Positions 18,926-21,784 of a stretch of 21,784 bases of DNA are shown piece after piece. Made by a program: the position numbers and the translations under genes. Within the stretch, counting starts at the first letter, position 1; every line of letters starts with the position of its first letter. Source of the DNA: Plakobranchus ocellatus (Eukaryota; Mollusca; Gastropoda; Plakobranchidae). The DNA lies in the NCBI GenBank assembly GCA_019648995.1, contig BLXT01000621.1:552567-574350 (forward strand). Direction: 5' to 3'. The notes below the pieces were generated by a model. The model had not been told where the DNA came from. It saw only the letters and a program-made list of their open reading frames with translations, and did not search any database.

Positions 18926-20250
18926 TTAATATAAGAATATTAAGAACGTCACGGAGCTGTAAATAAAAACGAGAGGATGTTGTGTCTTTTTACACATGGC
19001 TGAGGCCGCTGTTTTTAGTTTTTTTTTAATGTCAAAAATAGAGATCGCAATTAAACAGACCTTAGAGAAGACGTGTCGGAGGCCATTCTCTGGCCGTAGG
19101 GCTTGTTGAATTTCAATAGGTAGCGCATGAATCAATGAGTCATAAGTGCGTCTACCTTTGAATTTCCGGCAAGCTGCAGTTTATCTCAGTGCAACGAATA
19201 AAGGAAAAATCGGAAAGTTTTGGCCTTCTGAGTTATTTTTAGCTCTACGGAAGAAATAGCAACGTGGAGCCGCAACACGGTTGGTTGTTTCGTTTTCCAC
19301 GCTTGTCCAATCAAATTTTATCAGCTATTTTACTCATCAAGGTCAGAAAGTCGGCAAACTGGCTCAGCTATCACTTTCCCCTTAATTATTGTTTCAATTT
19401 TACAACAAATTAAAGAGAGCCATCGCTTGAATTGAAAAGAATATGAGATGACGTTGAAGAACGTACAGTCGTCTTTATAAAAATATAAATTTTGTCATAA
19501 GATTTCAAGCATGTGTGAACTATTCTGAAAGAGACAGGGACGTTGTTGCTTAAATGTTCCCGATTTGATGACATTAATCATGTCTAGATGTTTTTTTTTA
19601 GTCGATATCTGGAGTGCTCGCTGGAGTGGGTTTTGTCGTGGGTCTATAGAAAGTAAATGCTGTTTTCGTAAGGATTATAACGGTGTTGGTTATGAAAATG
19701 ATGATGATTACGATACTTGTGATGATAGTATAATTATTTGTAATAATGTAAGGGTGATGACGATGATGATGGTAATGAAGGTGTATTTACGGTTGTATTT
19801 TTCTTTTAACGTGGCATTAAATCACATTTGCATCTATTTTTGTATGCTCGCAGTCACCAAGATAATTTTTTTTTAATGGGCCAAAGTAACGATATAATGT
19901 TGATATAATTACACGTTCAGTGTTACCTTTAAACATCACCGCCTGTCGACTTGATACCCGCTACCGCTTATTTATAGGCGATAAAATCGGGAGATACTCG
20001 TTAATAGACTGCAAGTCCAATTATTCCTCCTCACAGCTTTGCAGTCTCCTGAATCACACCTTGTTATTATGCGAACGTCCTCGGGCCTCAATAGATGGAA
20101 TTGAACCATAAGGCCTTCATGATAAGATTATGGATATTTACGGGTAGGGATTCGATTGCGGACTCTTTTAGTACAAAAAAAACGCCCGCCGCTGTTAACG
20201 GACGTATGCCGGTATTTTACACTAGAGATCTTTCAAAAAGATTTCATTTT
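18926..20250. promoter_or_regulatory. Less repetitive block, possible cis-regulatory DNA
   Basis: Homopolymers and tandem repeats thin out here and the base composition is more even, especially at 18950-19400 and 19920-20240. Short matches to transcription-factor consensus sites occur: GTAAATAAA (forkhead type, about 18959), TGAGTCA (AP-1 type, 19136-19142), CCAAT (19307-19311) and TGATAAG (GATA type, about 20119). Such matches are frequent by chance. No open frame is convincing. The reading as an enhancer or conserved non-coding element is inference. Confidence 0.25.
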
Positions 20251-21039
20251 TTTAAGATGTCATGTCGATTTTAGCTGATTCTGATATGACATTGAATCAT
20301 ATAATCGAACAACTTGTCATGTTACAGTGTAAAATGGTGGTGACCTTTAACCCGAGTTTTCTTACTGCTCGATAATGTTGATATCACATACTCGGAGACT
20401 GAAGACATAATTGATATTATACAATGTAATTATTATTTCCTTTTGATTTGATTTGGTTTGTTGTTATTTTTTTTTGTCCCCCATGCTGTCTTCAGTTTAC
20501 ATAGATATTATAATTATATTGTATTGTTGAAGACAGTTGTGTATAGCGTACAAGTGTACACAGGATTTCATGCACCCAGTTCAAGTATTGATTCTAGTTT
20601 GGCAAGATACACTGTGTGAACTGCGTGTGTTTTTAGAGTTGCAATTAATAAAGAGAATTCCACCTAGTGAGGGGTACACAGGTGAGTTTTGCCTTTTTAT
20701 TCCACTTGCCAATTCTATTTCTGTAAGTGTTGTTTATTCCTTGTTTGATTGTCCGGTTGGTACATTGTATAAATGTTGTGTCTATTGTCCAATATGTTGT
20801 GTTTTGTATGTGAAGCACTAATTATAATGTTATGTATAGGAAATGCAATAAACATAATTAAATACGTGTTCAGTGAACACGAGCTATTGACTGAACAACG
20901 CCCTCTACAATAAGGAACAGCTTAAGCACAACAAATACTCACAAAATACATCAAGTAGGCGATAAGCTTGATTTCTCGAATTTCCTACTTAGCTACAGAG
21001 TTCCTTTTCTGTTTAAGTATCAGTTACACAATGGTAAGA
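20251..21039. other. Intergenic DNA; splice-like and poly(A)-like signals, one palindrome
   Basis: A pyrimidine-rich acceptor ends at 20495 (CTTCAG). A consensus donor ACAG|GTGAGT has GT at 20682. AATAAA occurs at 20647-20652 and near 20847. The 186-bp interval between the splice-like sites contains stops in the best frame, so any exon would be non-coding. A perfect 17-bp palindrome lies at 20865-20881. No gene is supported. Confidence 0.35.
20865..20881. repeat. Perfect 17-bp palindrome, nuclear-receptor IR1-like
   Basis: CGTGTTCA and TGAACACG flank a single G. The core GTTCAGTGAAC is an inverted half-site pair with one-base spacing, matching 11 of 13 positions of the insect ecdysone response consensus RGKTCANTGAMCY. 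Binding is not implied by this alone. Confidence 0.45.
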
Positions 21040-21784
21040 TATGAGAGTGGCGGTCACACAGACATGCAGAATGGAAAGAGGCAAAATACACACACACATG
21101 CAGATGAGAATGGAGAATGACAAAATACACACACACATGCAGAATGGGGAGTGACGAAATATACACACACACGCAGAATGGAGAGTGACGAAATACACGA
21201 ACATTCAGAGGCGAGTGTCGATATGCACAACAGATATGTGAAGAATGGAGTTTCTTAATACACACACATGCAGAATGGAGAGTGAACAAACAAAATAAGG
21301 AAAAACATATGCAGAAAGTAGGGTGATAAATACTCCCAAGAGTAAGACGGACACGAGTGTGGTGAAACATGAATGCAGAAAGTAGACGGATAACCACACA
21401 GATACAAGTGGGATGAAGTATGACGAACATACGCAGATGAGAACGGAAAATGAAACTCATACGCAGGAAGAATATTGACGAAACCCAGACACATACAGAA
21501 TATAGTTTTAATGAAACCCAATCATACACAGAATGAATATTGACGAAACCCAGACACAAACAGAATGGAGAATGAAACCCAATCATACACAGAATGAATA
21601 TTGGCGAAACCCAGACACATACAGAATGGAGAATGAAACCGAATCATACACAGAATGAATATTGGCGAAACCCAGACACATACAGAATGGAGAATGAAAC
21701 CCAATCATACACAGAATGAATATTGGCGAAACCCAGACATATACAGAATGGAGTTCTAATGAAACCCAATCATACACAGAATGA
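21040..21784. repeat. Minisatellite running off the window end; 61-bp unit at the right
   Basis: From about 21040 to 21450, variants of CACACATGCAGAATGGAGAGTGACGAAATA recur irregularly. From about 21449 this becomes a regular 61-bp unit, with ATGAAACCCAATCATACAC at 21511, 21572, 21633, 21694 and, after a 4-bp insertion, 21759. Within each unit CAGAATG appears twice, so the longer unit is a dimer of the shorter motif. The array continues past the window. Open frames on the minus strand (for example 21020-21586) arise because the repeat lacks stops in that direction; the 61-bp period does not preserve reading frame. Confidence 0.93.

Noticed and set aside
20537..20821. 94-codon open frame starting at TTG
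   Set aside because: It has a non-standard start, a stop just upstream in frame, a consensus donor in the middle and no recognisable homology.
21020..21777. Several overlapping minus-strand open frames rich in C, F, H, S and V
   Set aside because: They are translations of the minisatellite. The 61-bp period shifts frame each unit and no start or splice context supports a gene.

Overview
This window looks like animal nuclear DNA. It is AT-rich and intron-containing, with long homopolymer T runs, microsatellites, degenerate minisatellites, a decayed mariner transposon and two gap or ambiguity positions (68 Ns at 11241-11308, one N at 5909). It shows no bacterial-style gene packing. The one clear gene is a metazoan LicD/fukutin-type protein. 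A mollusc or other lophotrochozoan is my best guess, from the protein style and the TCTAGATC-rich repeats, but no marker gene proves it.

Layout. From 1 to about 1550 is upstream DNA with a TATA-like box (414-420), a plausible non-coding first exon with tandem donor sites, and TCTAGATC-rich repeats. The gene follows on the + strand. A short 5' coding exon (1573-1776) encodes a basic N-terminus and a short hydrophobic anchor. A 5.1-kb intron follows, then one large terminal exon (6917-7843) carries the whole LicD domain. The exon edges have good splice sites and matching phase 0, giving a predicted 376-residue protein. The intron holds a truncated mariner fragment (2115-2395), two tRNA-SINE-like pieces (about 4118-4960), a trinucleotide tract (5222-5360) and a four-copy tandem repeat of about 119 bp (5636-6103).

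Downstream, 7844-9380 is probably 3' UTR and flank. A 759-bp defective mariner element sits at 9381-10139, flanked by TA, with long inverted ends and a broken transposase. I find no convincing gene from about 10.1 kb to the end. Instead there is a run of unrelated degenerate tandem arrays (12.45, 12.66, 13.1, 13.75, 14.1, 15.6, 16.2, 16.6, 17.1 and 21.0 kb to the end). Several show a higher-order dimer or block pattern. The block 18.93-20.25 kb is less repetitive and could be regulatory.

With one gene, no multi-gene system can be inferred. The most unusual items are the rearranged mariner element, whose two ends both appear to derive from the same transposon end, and the clustering of minisatellites with alternating-length units. 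I found no CRISPR array, canonical tRNA, rRNA or other recognisable novel system.
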